Positions 30,418 through 42,616 of a DNA stretch of 64,000 nucleotides are shown piece after piece. How positions within the stretch are numbered: the first letter of the stretch is position 1; the number at the start of each line of letters is the position of its first letter. The notes beneath the pieces were generated by a model, which saw only the letters and a program-made list of their open reading frames with translations, ran no database searches and had not been told where the DNA came from. Origin of the DNA: Lamellibrachia satsuma (lineage: Eukaryota; Annelida; Polychaeta; Sabellida; Siboglinidae); NCBI GenBank assembly GCA_033239005.1, contig BSQZ01000036.1:4739501-4803500 (forward strand), written 5' to 3'. The translations under genes were made by a program, and so were the position numbers.

Positions 30418-31394
30418 CGCTAACGAATTGATTGGCCATCGTGGAACCCAAATGAAAATCGTTTTAGCCGTTATGTCTATCTATATATGGGTGTAAAATT
30501 ATAAATCATGTCCCTACTATGATAACGCTTTCTCTACCCTGGAGAATCGTCTCTGTATGTAGCCTGAATCTACAACTCAAGTGTAAAATAAACTGGTCAT
30601 TTTATTTATTTATAAGGTATGTACGTCCTGAGTGGGTTGACTTTCCGGTTTCTTTTAACGTGATATTTGACATAGGGTCCTAAATACCTCTCAATATATT
30701 CGAACGAACATCAAAAAAGTTTCTTGAGGTAATTATGTCTGGTATTTACATAAGTGCAATTGTATTTGTAAAACCGTTCCAAACAAACACACGCACACAC
30801 GCACGCGCGCACCCCCTTAAATAAGCCACTGTAAATACGACAATTTACATCAGCTATATCACTGCAGTGGCTGTGCTCATTACTGTATTTAAAGTTATTG
30901 TTTAATCTTAAACGGAAACAAAACATTTACGTGGTGTTGACACCAATATTTACATGTCTTCCTTGACAGCAAACTCTACCGCATCAGCAGTATTATTTCG
31001 CCTGTATACAAATAACCAGCGGCGTCTGTTTCATAAATGTTTATAATAAGTGTGTTTTGATATTAATCGAGATCGCGGAACTAAACATCGCCGCATCAAA
31101 GCGACGCGGGCACCTGCCACGGATTAAACCCGCGACGCCCCAAGCGGGGAGAGTCGGACACCTATAAGCGGTATCGATGCCCTGTCACGTAATTGATAGC
31201 CGCTGTTGACTGACCGGTCGCTCGGCTGTCCATTAACCGCCCAAGTGGACAAAACTGACCGTCGGTGTCGTGAGCTTGTCGCATTCGATTAGGTAAGAGC
31301 ACGCGCCGGATCGCTCGGCGTCAAGTGACCGATGCCTTGGCTCTATGCGTTGCGTATAGTTAGGCAATGCCAGATCTAGGAATTCTTAAAGGGA
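30418..31394. other. Non-coding segment with CpG-rich block
   Basis: 31075-31340 is very CpG-rich. A short CACG/CGCG run (30788-30811) is Z-DNA-prone. No exon is supported on either strand. Confidence 0.5.
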
Positions 31395-31900
31395 ATGTAG
31401 GCCCACAACGAATTTCATTGATTAGCTGACACACAACTAGTTGGTGATTTCGTATAATTAAAAGACCCAAATTATATAAATTTGTCGGTCTCAAAATACA
31501 TTTAAATTAACAATGCTATTTCACGTTTTTATATTTATTGCTGTATACTATATTTATACTGTCAGAAATTGTAGATTCTATGAAACGGAGATTTGACAGA
31601 CAAATAAACTATCCGGTGAAAACGTTACTGTTCACCTCCAAATATGAAGATGTCGTTGTCTGTCTTTAAATACAGTTGAGCGGTCTGTATATAAGCATAT
31701 ATGTCGTAAAAACCATATTTAAATTCTTCGTCAAATCGTGCATTTAATCAATATCACAAGGTAATATATCACGATAGTAACACGCTTTGCATGGACATTA
31801 TTTTAAACAAACGAGATGTTATCAATACTAATACATTCAGTGTTGTAATGTCCGCAAAACCGTAAAAAGTCGTTCAACCAATGGAAGTCGTTGTACATTC
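31395..31900 (+). repeat. Diverged direct duplicate, copy 1
   Basis: It aligns by order of short words with 33085-33530: TAGTTGGTGATTTCGT, AAATTAACAATG, TCCGGTGAAAACGTTA, AACGAGATGTTAT and CAATGTCC-like segments occur in the same order in both. The two copies are about 1.7 kb apart in the same orientation. Diverged and unclassified; it may be a repeat pair or an old tandem duplication. Confidence 0.45.
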
Positions 31901-33084
31901 GACTTAAGGTTGACGCTCGCTCAAAGCGGGTAGTCATTTGGTTTCCAAAATCTATAAAACGTAGGGACGAGAAACGAATTTCAGTCCCAGCGGCGGATCT
32001 GGATTCGTTCGAAATATTATATTGAACATTCACGTGCGCATTTGAGAATCCCTAAAATGTACGTTTGACTTTGTGTGCTTGGCGGGACAAACGGGGTGTA
32101 GGCCTACATTTAAATTTATACGAAAATGCGCGGCTGAAAATTGTATAACTTCCCCTATCATAAAAGAGTTCCTATCAAAAGCGTCACGCCTCTCGTCAAT
32201 GGATTTATTCCACGTATACGAACACGCGTGTTCACAAACATTGAACTTATTAAAGTCCGTTCTGGTCCCATGCACCTTCGTGTGTAATTTATGCCCTAAA
32301 ATCCCACGCATGTGCTGGAGTTGTCATAATAAAAAAAATTGTGTGAGGCATTTCGACATGAGGGAGAACATACGATAGCATATTTACCCTCGGGGTGAAC
32401 ATGTCCTGTGTGGGTAGCGATAACATCTCATACGGCTGTGCATAGGGGTGTCCATATGGCAGTCTTTTAGCCCGGGGCACACGGGTCGTTGTCGTGCACT
32501 GGTAGTACATAACACATGCACAGACAACGCATGGTGGCTATTAATTAATACAACGGCTAATTTAACTACTCCAACGTACAGCACTTTTTGACCAACACCC
32601 ACCAAATACTGTAATATGTATACCTAAAATTATACAGACATTATACGCACTCAAACATGCATGCACGCACGCAGACATGTAATGGGGTTATCTACACACG
32701 CACACATACAAGTACACACGGACATGTATATTTATTTTTATTTAGAACAAAACCGTTATGTCATAGACCTGGAACATCATGGGTGGGAACTATAGGCCTA
32801 GATTTATCTAAGCTAACGCTTTCTGGGTCTAGGCAACGAATCTCCCAGACGTGTATAGTTGAAGTTCACAGCAATAGCTCCTGAACTACATATACATATC
32901 TCACCACATTCCAAATCAAATGCACGTTGGAATGGGATGTAGGCCTGTCAACGCACCTATTTTCCATTTCTCAGTTGAGTTATATAATAAACCTAGATGC
33001 TTTATTGAGTATCATGTTAACGAATGGTTGCACTAATGAATGCAGAATATAGAGATAATTATAATTAGGAATAAAGAGAATGTA
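31901..33084. other. Spacer between the duplicated segments
   Basis: No supported gene. Frames open on both strands at 32030-32600 have no recognisable domain. A (CA)-rich stretch lies at 32690-32720. Confidence 0.45.
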
Positions 33085-33530
33085 CAGCCAGTTTCACTGA
33101 TACGTAGATAGTTGGGGTTTTCGTGTAATTAAAATGTCCAAAGACTCTTAATTTTACGATCTCATAGTCTAAATTAACAATGTTAAACTTCACATTTTAA
33201 TCTTTATTAATGTGATATATTTATCGTAAGAAATTACATAAAACGGGAGTTTGACATACCAATCAATCATCCGGTGAAAAAACGTTATATTTCGCGTTCA
33301 AATGTTAATATTTATTAGTACGTCGTTAATTTCATTAACGCGGTCGGTCTATATGTATGTATATTGTTTTTTTTTTAACAAACTGAGATGTTATAAATAG
33401 TAAATACTAATAAATGAAATATCACAATGTCCCATAAAATATTCGTTCAATTAGCCAATGAAAATCGTCATTGTCAATGTAAACTTTATCGACACAAAAA
33501 TTTATGAAATAACTTCGACTGTTTTTGCTG
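33085..33530 (+). repeat. Diverged direct duplicate, copy 2
   Basis: Partner of 31395-31900. Shared ordered words include AAATTAACAATG, TCCGGTGAAAAAACGTTA, CGGTCTATATGTATG and AACTGAGATGTTAT. The next 100 bp contain an imperfect inverted repeat around GCGAAGTCGACCAACTTCGC (33600-33619). Confidence 0.45.
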
Positions 33531-34299
33531 CTTTTATGTATAACCACACCACGGAACAGGTACACCTTTTCACAACATTTTTGGGGTGATCGGTTTTTTC
33601 GCGAAGTCGACCAACTTCGCAAAAGGATGCGCATAGAGTCGGCGTAAAAACGGGTGTTGATTCAGCACGGTAGGTTACGGCTGAATGTAATAAACACATA
33701 TTTCACATTATTTTTTTTCCTAAATTATTCTAAACCTTCCTATTACAGGAACTTTATGCTTCCTATTAAAACAAAACATATATATTGATAAAATACGACT
33801 GTTAATTCCAGTGACAGTGTAATTTAGTATTTCCTGTGCATTATTTACGGTCTAATATCATGTTGAGACTGTTGAGTGAAGTAGGATGTGAACTGTCGAT
33901 GGCGAATTTGTGGCGGGGTGTAACTAAACTTGTAGGCCAGAAACATGTACTTTGTCAAAAATTTGATCCCTATCCCATGTCCTGTGTGACCGACCAGGTC
34001 AAGTGCCTAAATCTAAGCCTAAGCTCAAATAACACCCGAGTTGTTTATCGGTAATGCCTGTCTGTACTGTAGCTACTTGTAGAAATACATAAGCTAGAGC
34101 CACGGCACACGCCGCCGGGCCACGGGCACGGTGCTGTTCATTGCTTATCAATGCCGCTGCTATAAATATACCCGTAAACACGACTAGTGACTGATTTAGC
34201 ATGCTCCGTCTATGCTAGTCGTGAAAAATGCCATTGCAGTGTAAGAAAATGGATCAACAAATCATACACTTCACACGCCAATAAGCGCGTTTTCGCAAC
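33531..34299. other. Non-coding upstream segment
   Basis: No exon is recognised. CpG density rises towards 34300. Confidence 0.5.
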
Positions 34300-35013
34300 G
34301 ACAATACTATTATTATATATTACTTTTTGACAAAACACACGGGCACTTGCTTGCACACCCACGGTTTCTATCTGAAAATGTCCCACAATTCCGAAGCCAA
34401 CTACGTAATTTCCGGCTTGAGCACCATGCACGTAAAGTCGTCATGGTCGACGAATGTGTTCGGCAAGGATAACGTAGCTGCATAGCCGACCGATATTTTC
34501 GTCTTGCTCGCTCGCCCCACTCGCATGCGGTGGCATGTTTCGAACGCGGAACGCCCCGTGAGGCCATCGTAACCCGACTGGGATCGCAGGTAGGGCTATG
34601 GATGAGGGTTTCTCGACGGGCGACATCGGTTGTTTTGAAAAAAGCGTGCGCCGCTAAGCGGCTATGTTTTGACGGGAGCCAAGGTTGACAAACACGCCGA
34701 GTCCAGGTCGCGTCATTCATCAAAGCTGACCGTCTACATTTCAAGCGCCGAGTGACATCAGCGCCGTTTACGACAGTGAATGTTGAGCGCATTTTGTTTG
34801 TTCGTACAACACGCATTACAACGGGGCAGTAAACAGGTCTTGCATCGGTTCGGATTGTGTGTGACATTGGCGTAAGTTTGTGTTCAATAAATCTCGGCAC
34901 GTTTGCATCGCGACGTCCGGCTCTATGGATGGCCAGCTTAGCGTTTACGCAAGATTGTGCAAACAAAAGAAACCATTAGGTATCACGTTTTGAGCAAAAC
35001 GTGACTCGCACTG
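34300..35013 (+). promoter_or_regulatory. Probable promoter and untranslated first exon of the BAK-like gene
   Basis: A CpG-dense block (21 CpG in 34441-34620) lies immediately before an abrupt fall in CpG (3 in 35041-35460). It ends GACTCGCACTG then GTAAGA, a good plus-strand donor at 35014. The next exon with a supported acceptor is the BAK-like exon at 37973, whose own 5' part is untranslated, so a non-coding first exon upstream is expected. A 217-aa antisense frame (34313-34966) also spans the block, but its composition is that of CpG-rich DNA and no domain is visible. No TATA box is seen. The start site cannot be placed to the base. Confidence 0.45.
34984..35003. repeat. 9-bp perfect inverted repeat, 2-nt spacer
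   Basis: CACGTTTTG AG CAAAACGTG, ten bases before the proposed donor. The short spacer favours a dyad-symmetric protein site over an RNA hairpin (inference). Confidence 0.6.
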
Positions 35014-37972
35014 GTAAGAATACGATATGTTGACTTGAATGATGCATGATAAGGAAGCATATAGGCTTTAAAATAAACTATTGTGGTCACACCATTGTTG
35101 AACTAAATAGTAGACATGCGCTGCAGTTCAAGTAAAAAATAATGAATACTATCAACTGATTGTATGATACTGTTACTGGCTGCCTTTTATATTCCATCAA
35201 ATAATGTGGGCTCTATAAACCTTTTTGCCCTCAATGTGACATTCTTTTCACCCCACTGTAACATGTTTGGGTTTGTTTTTGCAAGAGTAGTCCACTGTCA
35301 CTGATTTAAATCGGCCATTTCTAATGCTGCAGACATCATCAGCACTATTTTTAGCCTTACCATTATTGTCTGGCTTGGTGCAGCCCAGTCTATGTTGTCT
35401 GGTGACTTGCAAGTTGACTAAGATTCTCCTAAGCTAGGCACGTTAGTAAATACCATATTAAAACTGTTAAATTACAACTGATTTTGGCATAAAGTACCAA
35501 GTATATTTATGCATTATTTCAGATTTAATATATACATTTTATATCAATGAGTAGTGCAGTGATAAAAAGCAAGACTAATTCATGAATAAAATTATGTTTT
35601 GCAGCTTCCAGAGAAATTGTCATATCACTGACTGAGTTAAACTTACAAAACAATAGATGATAACATGTTAGGTAGTCACATTGTATCTTTTTTATACTCA
35701 GTTGGATAAAGTCCACATTGAAAATAAATAGGTAACTCTCTTGAAACTATTATTGTTAAATTTATAGACTGATTCTTCATGGATATATCTCAACAGTTAA
35801 ACAATTATATATGTTAATCATAGGCAATCATTTTAGGATCAAGAAAATGGTGGCATTTGTAAATACCATTAATTGTGTCAAAATTTAGTATTTTCGTAAT
35901 TTATCAATTCTTAATAAAGATGACACAAAGAATAAGTGCATAAACTTTCAGTGTAAACAATAAATCTCCATAAGGAAATATTATAGATAATTGTGTGTAC
36001 TATATATAATAATAATTATATGGAATGTGTGGGCTGTCCCAATTTTTACCTTTATATAATTTCATGAATGACTCTGTTTCTCTCAGACTCAGTATTGCAC
36101 CAGGTTGCAACACACCAATTAGTCAGTAAGTGTAATGCCCAATTAAGCCTTGTATTATAGTTGTAAGCCAACCAGAACCAATTGAGAGAGGGGTAATTGT
36201 GTATAGTGATGTAGCCTGCCTCAGTGGACATTGTGGTTACTTGCACTAGTTGTTTCTAATTCAGGTGGACTAGTGTTATAATTAAAGGTGCTTAATCAAT
36301 TACATTTTTTTGCTAGTCTCATTTCAAATTAATTTTGCAAAAAAAAAACCTATGTAGTATCCACTGCAACATGCTAACTTGTTTGTGTGACTTTTGTATA
36401 TAGTTTTTGTGAAATCATCAGACAAACTATTAAACTAGTTAATGTTTGTTCAAGCATTAACTGAAGTGAAAATAGAATTGCTGAAAAATCACGATTTCGT
36501 CCTTGGTGAAATTTCTCAACTTTGTCATGTGATCGGCGAGAAGATGGAAGTCACGCCAGTGATCAGCATTGACCCACATGATGGTTACCATTTTGGATAT
36601 CCACCATTTTGATCCTTACCTGATCTAACAACTAAAGTCAATTCTTTCGATGATTTTTTAAAATAGGCATGTTACATAAACTATTCACACACTACATATT
36701 TGGACACCTTTGAACTGTATTTGCAATAGGCTAAAATCAGTTGAGGAAGCAGATTTAAGTGATACTCATCACTGATGTTGCTTTGCAGTAGTCAGACTGT
36801 GTTTCACTAGGATGTATCAGTTTACTGCAATTGTGGGGTCGATTTACATTCTGTTATGAGTATTTAACCCTTTCAGACCCAAATTGCTGTAACTAAGTTT
36901 GTTTTGACCATATTCTTCATTTGGATTTGATATTCTGTTACCATGCATAGAAGATTTCCTGCATGATTGATAATGTAATAACCCATTACAACAGTAAGAC
37001 GTAGACTAATAAAAGCGTACATTTTCTGAACGCTGAATGAATGAGCCATCCAACCAAGCACAATTTTATAATGAAAATACATGACAGTTGCCAAGCAACA
37101 ATAAAATATACACAAAAACAAAACAAAAGCAGTATACTGAGATAAATGCCCATTTCTTGGAGTTATAGCAATATTTGCACATGTTACGATATCCCTCTGA
37201 ATCACTGTGACTAGTGTGCATCAGTTACTGAATGAACAGTTATCATGAATATCAACAAAAGCTAACAATATCACTAAAAAGCAGTGAAGACAGTTTGTCC
37301 TGTTGTTTTTACATTATTTAGAGGTGTCTATACAAAATGATTGCATCCAAAAACGCAATATTGATATTCCACATATAATTTGGGTCTAAGTTTCGGTACT
37401 TTAATTTTGTACGCTGAACGTATCATGTAATCAAACATTGTTGACTCTGGTCAAACACGAAGTCAGAGGTGTCTAAATTCGTCTTCAATGCCTACATCCC
37501 TGTGTGAATTGCTTGGGGTTATGATAGCCGTATGATAACATTTGTTTATGCTGACTAGCATAAAATCAATAAAATTCATCATAATGTTTAGTCTCAAACG
37601 AAGCAGTAAAACAAATGTCTCCATCACCATTTGTTTTGGCCATTGTTGTTGCTCAGAAACCGTGACAACTTGCAATAATTTGGAGCTAAAAAGAGCATTT
37701 ATTCGTACTGTAAACATTGCTGGCATATGGTTGGATGCCTCTGATACAGCAGGTGTAATACAATAAATGGCATATAAATCGATGCCACGGTTAAAATGCC
37801 ATTTTGCAGTGGAAATTTACGATGTGTATGTACAAAAGTAATAGACAGTTCAATGTGTGTATGTAAAAATGTCACAACGGTTTGCTTTTTTGATGCAAAA
37901 TTGAGTATGAAAGGGTTCGTGATTTTGTGTAAAGTTTGTGACTTTAACAAATACATCAAATCTATGTTTCAG
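35014..37972 (+). other. Putative 5'UTR intron
   Basis: CpG-poor sequence between the proposed donor at 35014 and the acceptor ATGTTTCAG at 37964-37972. It contains a TTAA-flanked MITE at 36286-36754. No coding exon is recognised. Confidence 0.45.
36286..36754 (+). mobile_element. TTAA-flanked MITE, copy A
   Basis: It starts AGGTGCTTAATCAATT and is bounded by TTAA at 36282-36285 and 36755-36758. It is homologous over its length to the inverted copy at 52073-52558 and over its left half to 40106-40890. TTAA duplications are typical of piggyBac and Kolobok transposons. At 469 bp it has no coding capacity. Confidence 0.8.
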
Positions 37973-38306
37973 TTTGATCCACTGCACCCCAGCAGCAGCG
38001 GAGACTCGCGCCAACCAGCACTTTGAATTGGTCAAGAGCTCTGAGCCAACAGTCGGTCAGAATGGCATCTCTAGACCCGAACGATCCCAATGATCCCTTC
38101 GATCCTCCACGGACACCCCACATGATCCTGAAGGATGAACATTCGGAGGACCTCACGCCAGACACCGAACAGAATGTCTGTGAGCAGACAGACGGTGTGT
38201 TCCGCAACTTTGTGTACCAGATGTTCACAAATAACCGTAGCGAGCAAGAGGCTGACGACACCCCAAGTCTGCCAGAACTGACAGCATTCACAGATGAGCC
38301 ACTCGC
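37973..38306 (+). CDS. First coding exon of a BAK-type BCL-2 family pro-apoptotic protein
   Basis: The exon is bounded by ATGTTTCAG and a consensus GTGAGT donor (38307). The first ATG (38062) has a strong Kozak context (A at -3, G at +4), and an in-frame TGA at 37975 fixes it as the start. It encodes 81 codons plus two bases. Residues 5-16 are a DPN/DPF/DPP low-complexity run. Residues 33-63 (TPDTEQNVCEQTDGVFRNF, then VYQMFTNNRSEQEA) match the BAK helix alpha-1 pattern (T-E-x-VFR-x-[FY]V, then EQEA). The PSLPELTAF that follows corresponds to the BAK linker before helix alpha-2/BH3. In known biology BAK sits in the mitochondrial outer membrane and oligomerises to release cytochrome c. BH3, BH1, BH2 and the membrane anchor must lie on later exons, not found in this window. 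BAX is less likely because its alpha-1 lacks VFRxxV. Confidence 0.75.
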
Positions 38307-38380
38307 GTGAGTACATTTTCATTTATTTTAATGTTTTTCTTGTATTTCACAAGCAATTTGTTTGTTGTGCTTCGGTGGCT

Positions 38381-38670
38381 TCTAGCTGTCTTTATCAGAC
38401 TTACTGTACCTCTAAGTTGGTCATTTCTTCTAGCTTTTTTATCAGACTTACTGTACCTCTAAGTTGGTCATTTCTTCTAGCTGTCTTTATCAGACTTACT
38501 GTACCTCTAAGTTGCTCATTTCTACTAGCTGTCTTTATCAGACTTACTGTACCTCTAAGTTGGTCATTTCTTCTAGCTGTCTTTATCAGACTTACTGTAC
38601 CTCTAAGTTGGTCATTTCTTCTAGCTGTCTTTATCAGACTTACTGTACCTCTAAGTTGGTCATTTCTTCT
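38381..38670 (+). repeat. 48-bp intronic minisatellite x6
   Basis: The unit is AAGTTGGTCATTTCTTCTAG followed by CTGTCTTTATCAGACTTACT and GTACCTCT, about six copies starting 75 bp after the BAK-like donor. The 48-bp unit keeps all plus frames open, which creates a spurious 137-aa frame; it lies beyond the splice donor and is intronic. Confidence 0.95.
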
Positions 38671-39974
38671 TTGTATAAGGTGGTATATATGGCTTCCATC
38701 TACCTGATATATTTAATGCACCCTGTGTTCACGCTAAACATATGTCATAGGTTAAATTTCAGTTGATCTAATAAAGCTGTCAGCTTGTATTGTTGGCTGC
38801 CACATCAAACACAAATATGTCTATTTTGATCTCCCTGTTCCTTTGAGTCTCTTGGAATTTTGACAAAACTGATGAGTTGTGTCATGTAAAATGTTGATTG
38901 CATCAGGATGGTGAAAGAAGTTTGGCGAGGATGGGTGTGCAAAATTGGATGAAATAAAAATGTGGAATTAGTATGGAAATTTTGAATGACTCGTATGTTG
39001 TTAGTGAACAGTATCATCTATGCATGTCACAGTACTTCATGTTTGGAAAAGAGGGCGAGTGAATCGGAGTGCTAGGGAGTGAGAGTAATTGCTTGTGTTC
39101 TGTGAGAAAATGCATTCTTGATAATATTCCACTCTGAGTAATTTATTCATGGATACTTCTTTACTAAAGCTCTTCATCTATGGCTCTGTGTTTGGGAGAA
39201 GACTTCAGAATTCTCAATGGCTTCTAATTTGACATTCTGTCAGTGGTTGTTATTAGAACACCTATTGTTGAGGAGATTTCCAAAATTATGTTATCCCGCA
39301 GAATTGAAAACAGATTTATAATATTTATGTATTTTTTGCTATTTTTACAATTGTTATTCTCTTTGACAAATTAAGTCTTATGTGAGTCTCCTTTGTTTCC
39401 ATGATCCTGCACAAATCTCAGTTGTATAAGAGACCTCAAGTACCTGTAGATATAAAATCCTGGTCTAGTTTTATTTTGACAATTATGTTCTGTTGTGCAT
39501 TTACTTGGGTCGTTGTGCATTTTCTTCGCCATGGATAAATTATTTGTTGTAACAGGTGTCCAAAAAGTGAACAGAAAATCCTGGTCCCTGATTATTTTGA
39601 CTATGAAGCCCTGTCGTGTGTTTCGTTGAATTGCTGGCCCTGAAGCTGCAGTTTCTACTGCTGTAATATGAGTGTGTGCATATGAGCCAGTGCTGTGAAT
39701 GACAAAGCATTACTCCTACTGTCATGGATGCCCTCTATTCTCTGCACCAGCAGCCCAGCAAGCCATATAGGCTATCACTGTTGATGGTATCGTAACATAA
39801 ATCAGTATGCTGCTTTGTTCAGCACATGCTGTTGTAAGCAAAACATTCGTTGGAATATCGATTTGTTACTAACAACAGTTGGCTTATCATGAACTAGTTC
39901 ACTGTTTCTTACGCTGATGCACATATATGAATGAATCGACATAAATTGACAACGGCATTTAGGTTGTGCCCGAA
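38671..39974 (+). other. Intron sequence
   Basis: CpG-poor unique sequence. No exon, RNA gene or transposon end is recognised. Confidence 0.5.
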
Positions 39975-40666
39975 TTATTGATGCCGAATGTTATGGAGTG
40001 GTAATAGTCATTATTAGTAGACCATAAATTGTTAATGCAATACTGATTTTAAAGCCATGCTGGCTGTATGGGGAACCAGAAAGTAATTACCTTGATTGCT
40101 ATTAAAGGTCTTTCATCAGTTCAATTTATTGACTCGTTTCAGAGTCATTTTGCTAAAAAATTTAACCTATCTATTATGCACTATGACATGCTAGCCTGTT
40201 TGTGCAACTGTGTTGTTTAGTTTTGATGAAATCATTGGGCAAACTATTAAATTATTTTTTACAGGATCCGGTCAAAATTCAGCAAAAAATGGCAGTGGTT
40301 CTGCTCTATATGCTATGGCATTATTGATGCCGAATGTTATGGAGTGGTAATAGTCATTATTAGTAGACCATAAATTGTTAATGCAGTACTGATTTTAAAG
40401 CCATGCTGTCTGTATGGGGAACCAGAAAGTAATTACCTTGATTGCTATTAAAGGTCTTTCATCAGTTCAATTTATTGACTCGTTTCAGAGTCATTTTGCT
40501 AAAAAATTTAACCTATCTATTATGCACTATGACATGCTAGCCTGTTTGTGCAACTGTGTTGTTTAGTTTTGATGAAATCATTGGGCAAACTATTAAATTA
40601 TTTTTGACAGGATCCGGTCAAAATTCAGCAAAAAATGGCAGTGGTTCTGCTCTATATGCTATGGCA
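39975..40666 (+). repeat. 346-bp recent tandem duplication
   Basis: Unit 1 (39975-40320) and unit 2 (40321-40666) differ at only about three to four positions (AATACTG/AGTACTG, TGGCTG/TGTCTG, one base near ACAGGATCC). Each unit contains 127 bp of host flank plus the left part of the MITE at 40106, so the duplication arose after the MITE inserted. Confidence 0.96.
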
Positions 40667-40890
40667 AAAGGCTATTAATATTTTTGCGTGTTGCATGATC
40701 TAACAATCAAAGGAAACTTTTTTGGGTGATTTTAACACAATATGCACTCTTTAATTAAATCATCTGCGTACAATACTTAAACTGTTGATATGCTACAAAT
40801 TTTAATGTCAGTGAAACTGATTTGTGATGGGCTAAATCAACTGAGGATGGAGTTTAAAACAAGTCAAGCTAATTTATCGAAGAAGGACCT
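40106..40890 (+). mobile_element. TTAA-flanked MITE, copy C, internally duplicated
   Basis: It starts AGGTCTTTCATCAG and ends GAAGAAGGACCT, bounded by TTAA at 40102-40105 and 40891-40894. Subtracting the 346-bp tandem duplication leaves about 439 bp, the size of copies A and B. The internal words ATGCTAGCCTGTTTGTGCAA and GGGCAAACTATTAAA match copies A and B. Confidence 0.8.
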
Positions 40891-40992
40891 TTAATGTGCT
40901 TAAATAAATGCTAATCTTTTTGACATCTTGTGAATAAGAGTATGTGTGTGTGTGTGATTGCGTGCATGCGTGCGTGTGTGCACGAGTGAATC

Positions 40993-41030
40993 GGTGGCTG
41001 TCGATAAAAAGGCCTTAACTTCAAACACTG
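40993..41030. mobile_element. Solo hAT terminus (truncated element)
   Basis: GATAAAAAGGCCTTAACTTC followed by AAACACTG is, in reverse complement, the left end of the hAT at 62454-63247 (CAGTGTTTGAAATTAAGGCC, then TTTTTATC). The homology includes the preceding TCGGTGGCTGTCGATA. No partner end was found, so the rest was lost. Confidence 0.7.
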
Positions 41031-41332
41031 GCTCTGTTGGGATACAAGGCCACAAAACAGACTTGGTGGCATCATCCTATCAATGGTTCTGGTCACTCAA
41101 CTGACATTGATTTGCTTATCTCATGTTGCACTTTCTGAAAAACCACACACTGTTGCTGTTAGCTGATTTAATGATGCTAAGTGGTCTCCACAGTTTGTCC
41201 CAAGTTCACCACGTGCAAGCGTCACTTGGTGCATTTACGTTTTCAAAGGAAAATTACCGAGGAATAACAGTTAGCATTGTGGAAGTATGAAAAACAAATG
41301 ACTGGGCAGACATCGTAATCAGCAGGGCCCAG

Positions 41333-41666
<334 letters not shown>

Positions 41667-42169
41667 GGAACAGAGAATTTCTGTTTCAACATGACTCATT
41701 GCTTAACATAATTGTAAAGGCTCTGAGAGCTCTGGTGCTATTTATAATGCAGCCGCGAAGTGTTGATCAGGAGCCTTCTGATTGGATGTGTGCTGACATC
41801 TAGTGTTGTATTGGGAGTAACCTGTAGCATTTGGTCTAGTGTACGAGACCAGTGGAATAGTTAACTTCACACGTATGAAAATATTCTTGTTGGATGTTTC
41901 TTGCATATGTGTCAGGTGTATCAGTAAGAGTTGAAGGGTAAAGCACTTTGAACAGTCTGAAGGAATGGATACCGTGCTTATAAGAACTAGGCTCCAAAAG
42001 TATGCTGCGTATACAGTAGAATTAGCTCTATGTTTACATGTAGGAGAATTATGATTCCTTCGTCTGGTTAGGTGCAGCTATTCAGAGTATTTTTGCACCA
42101 TGTTTTTGGTATATTAGAGGTTGAACAGCGATATACACATTTGACCTGTGTGCAATCTTTTACTGCCCT
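41667..42169 (+). other. Intron sequence
   Basis: CpG-poor unique sequence with no recognised exon. Confidence 0.5.
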
Positions 42170-42335
42170 TGACAGTGACAAAGGCACCAGGTAGAATGAT
42201 AGTCTTTTAGTGTCTCATCAAAGATGTACTTCCTGGGGTACAAACCCAGTACCTGTTAGTCATGAATCAAGCACCGGTTGTCTTAAATTGAGGCACATGT
42301 AATTGAATGTGACTTTCTGTGGCTTTCTGTAAGAA
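42170..42335 (-). repeat. SINE-like repeat with tRNA-like B-box wording
   Basis: The minus strand has GGTACTGGGTTTGTACCCC (B-box-like), then GGAAGTACATC, GATGAGACAC, CTACCTGGTGCCTTTGTCAC and GGGCAGTAAAAGATT. The same order recurs in part at 455-530. The layout of a tRNA-like head and conserved body fits an invertebrate SINE. The 3' tail was not identified. Confidence 0.5.
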
Positions 42336-42616
42336 CAAGTGGATTCCACTTGCAGTGCTATCTTCCTACTAGATGTCCTATTTTATTCTGATTGCCAGGA
42401 AGAGCAACAGGTACATTCTCGTTGAGCTGTCAGGGCTATCATGATCTTCATAGGTGCCTAGATTTCCAGGGACCTATACATAGTACATACAGTGTGCCTG
42501 GACATTCATGTCCAACTTCCAGTGTTTTCGTTATCAATCAGTTTGCTAATTTGTTTCAATGTATATTAAAACCTGTTCATCCATGAGCAGGTAATACAAG
42601 ACACAGCTCAGATGTG

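Noticed and set aside
34313..34966. 217-codon antisense frame, the longest complex frame in the window
   Set aside because: It lies wholly in the CpG-dense promoter-like block, where stop codons are rare by composition. It has no domain, a basic arginine/serine bias and no splice context.
38294..38766. 137- and 100-codon frames downstream of the BAK-like exon
   Set aside because: They lie past a consensus donor and consist of the 48-bp minisatellite translated.
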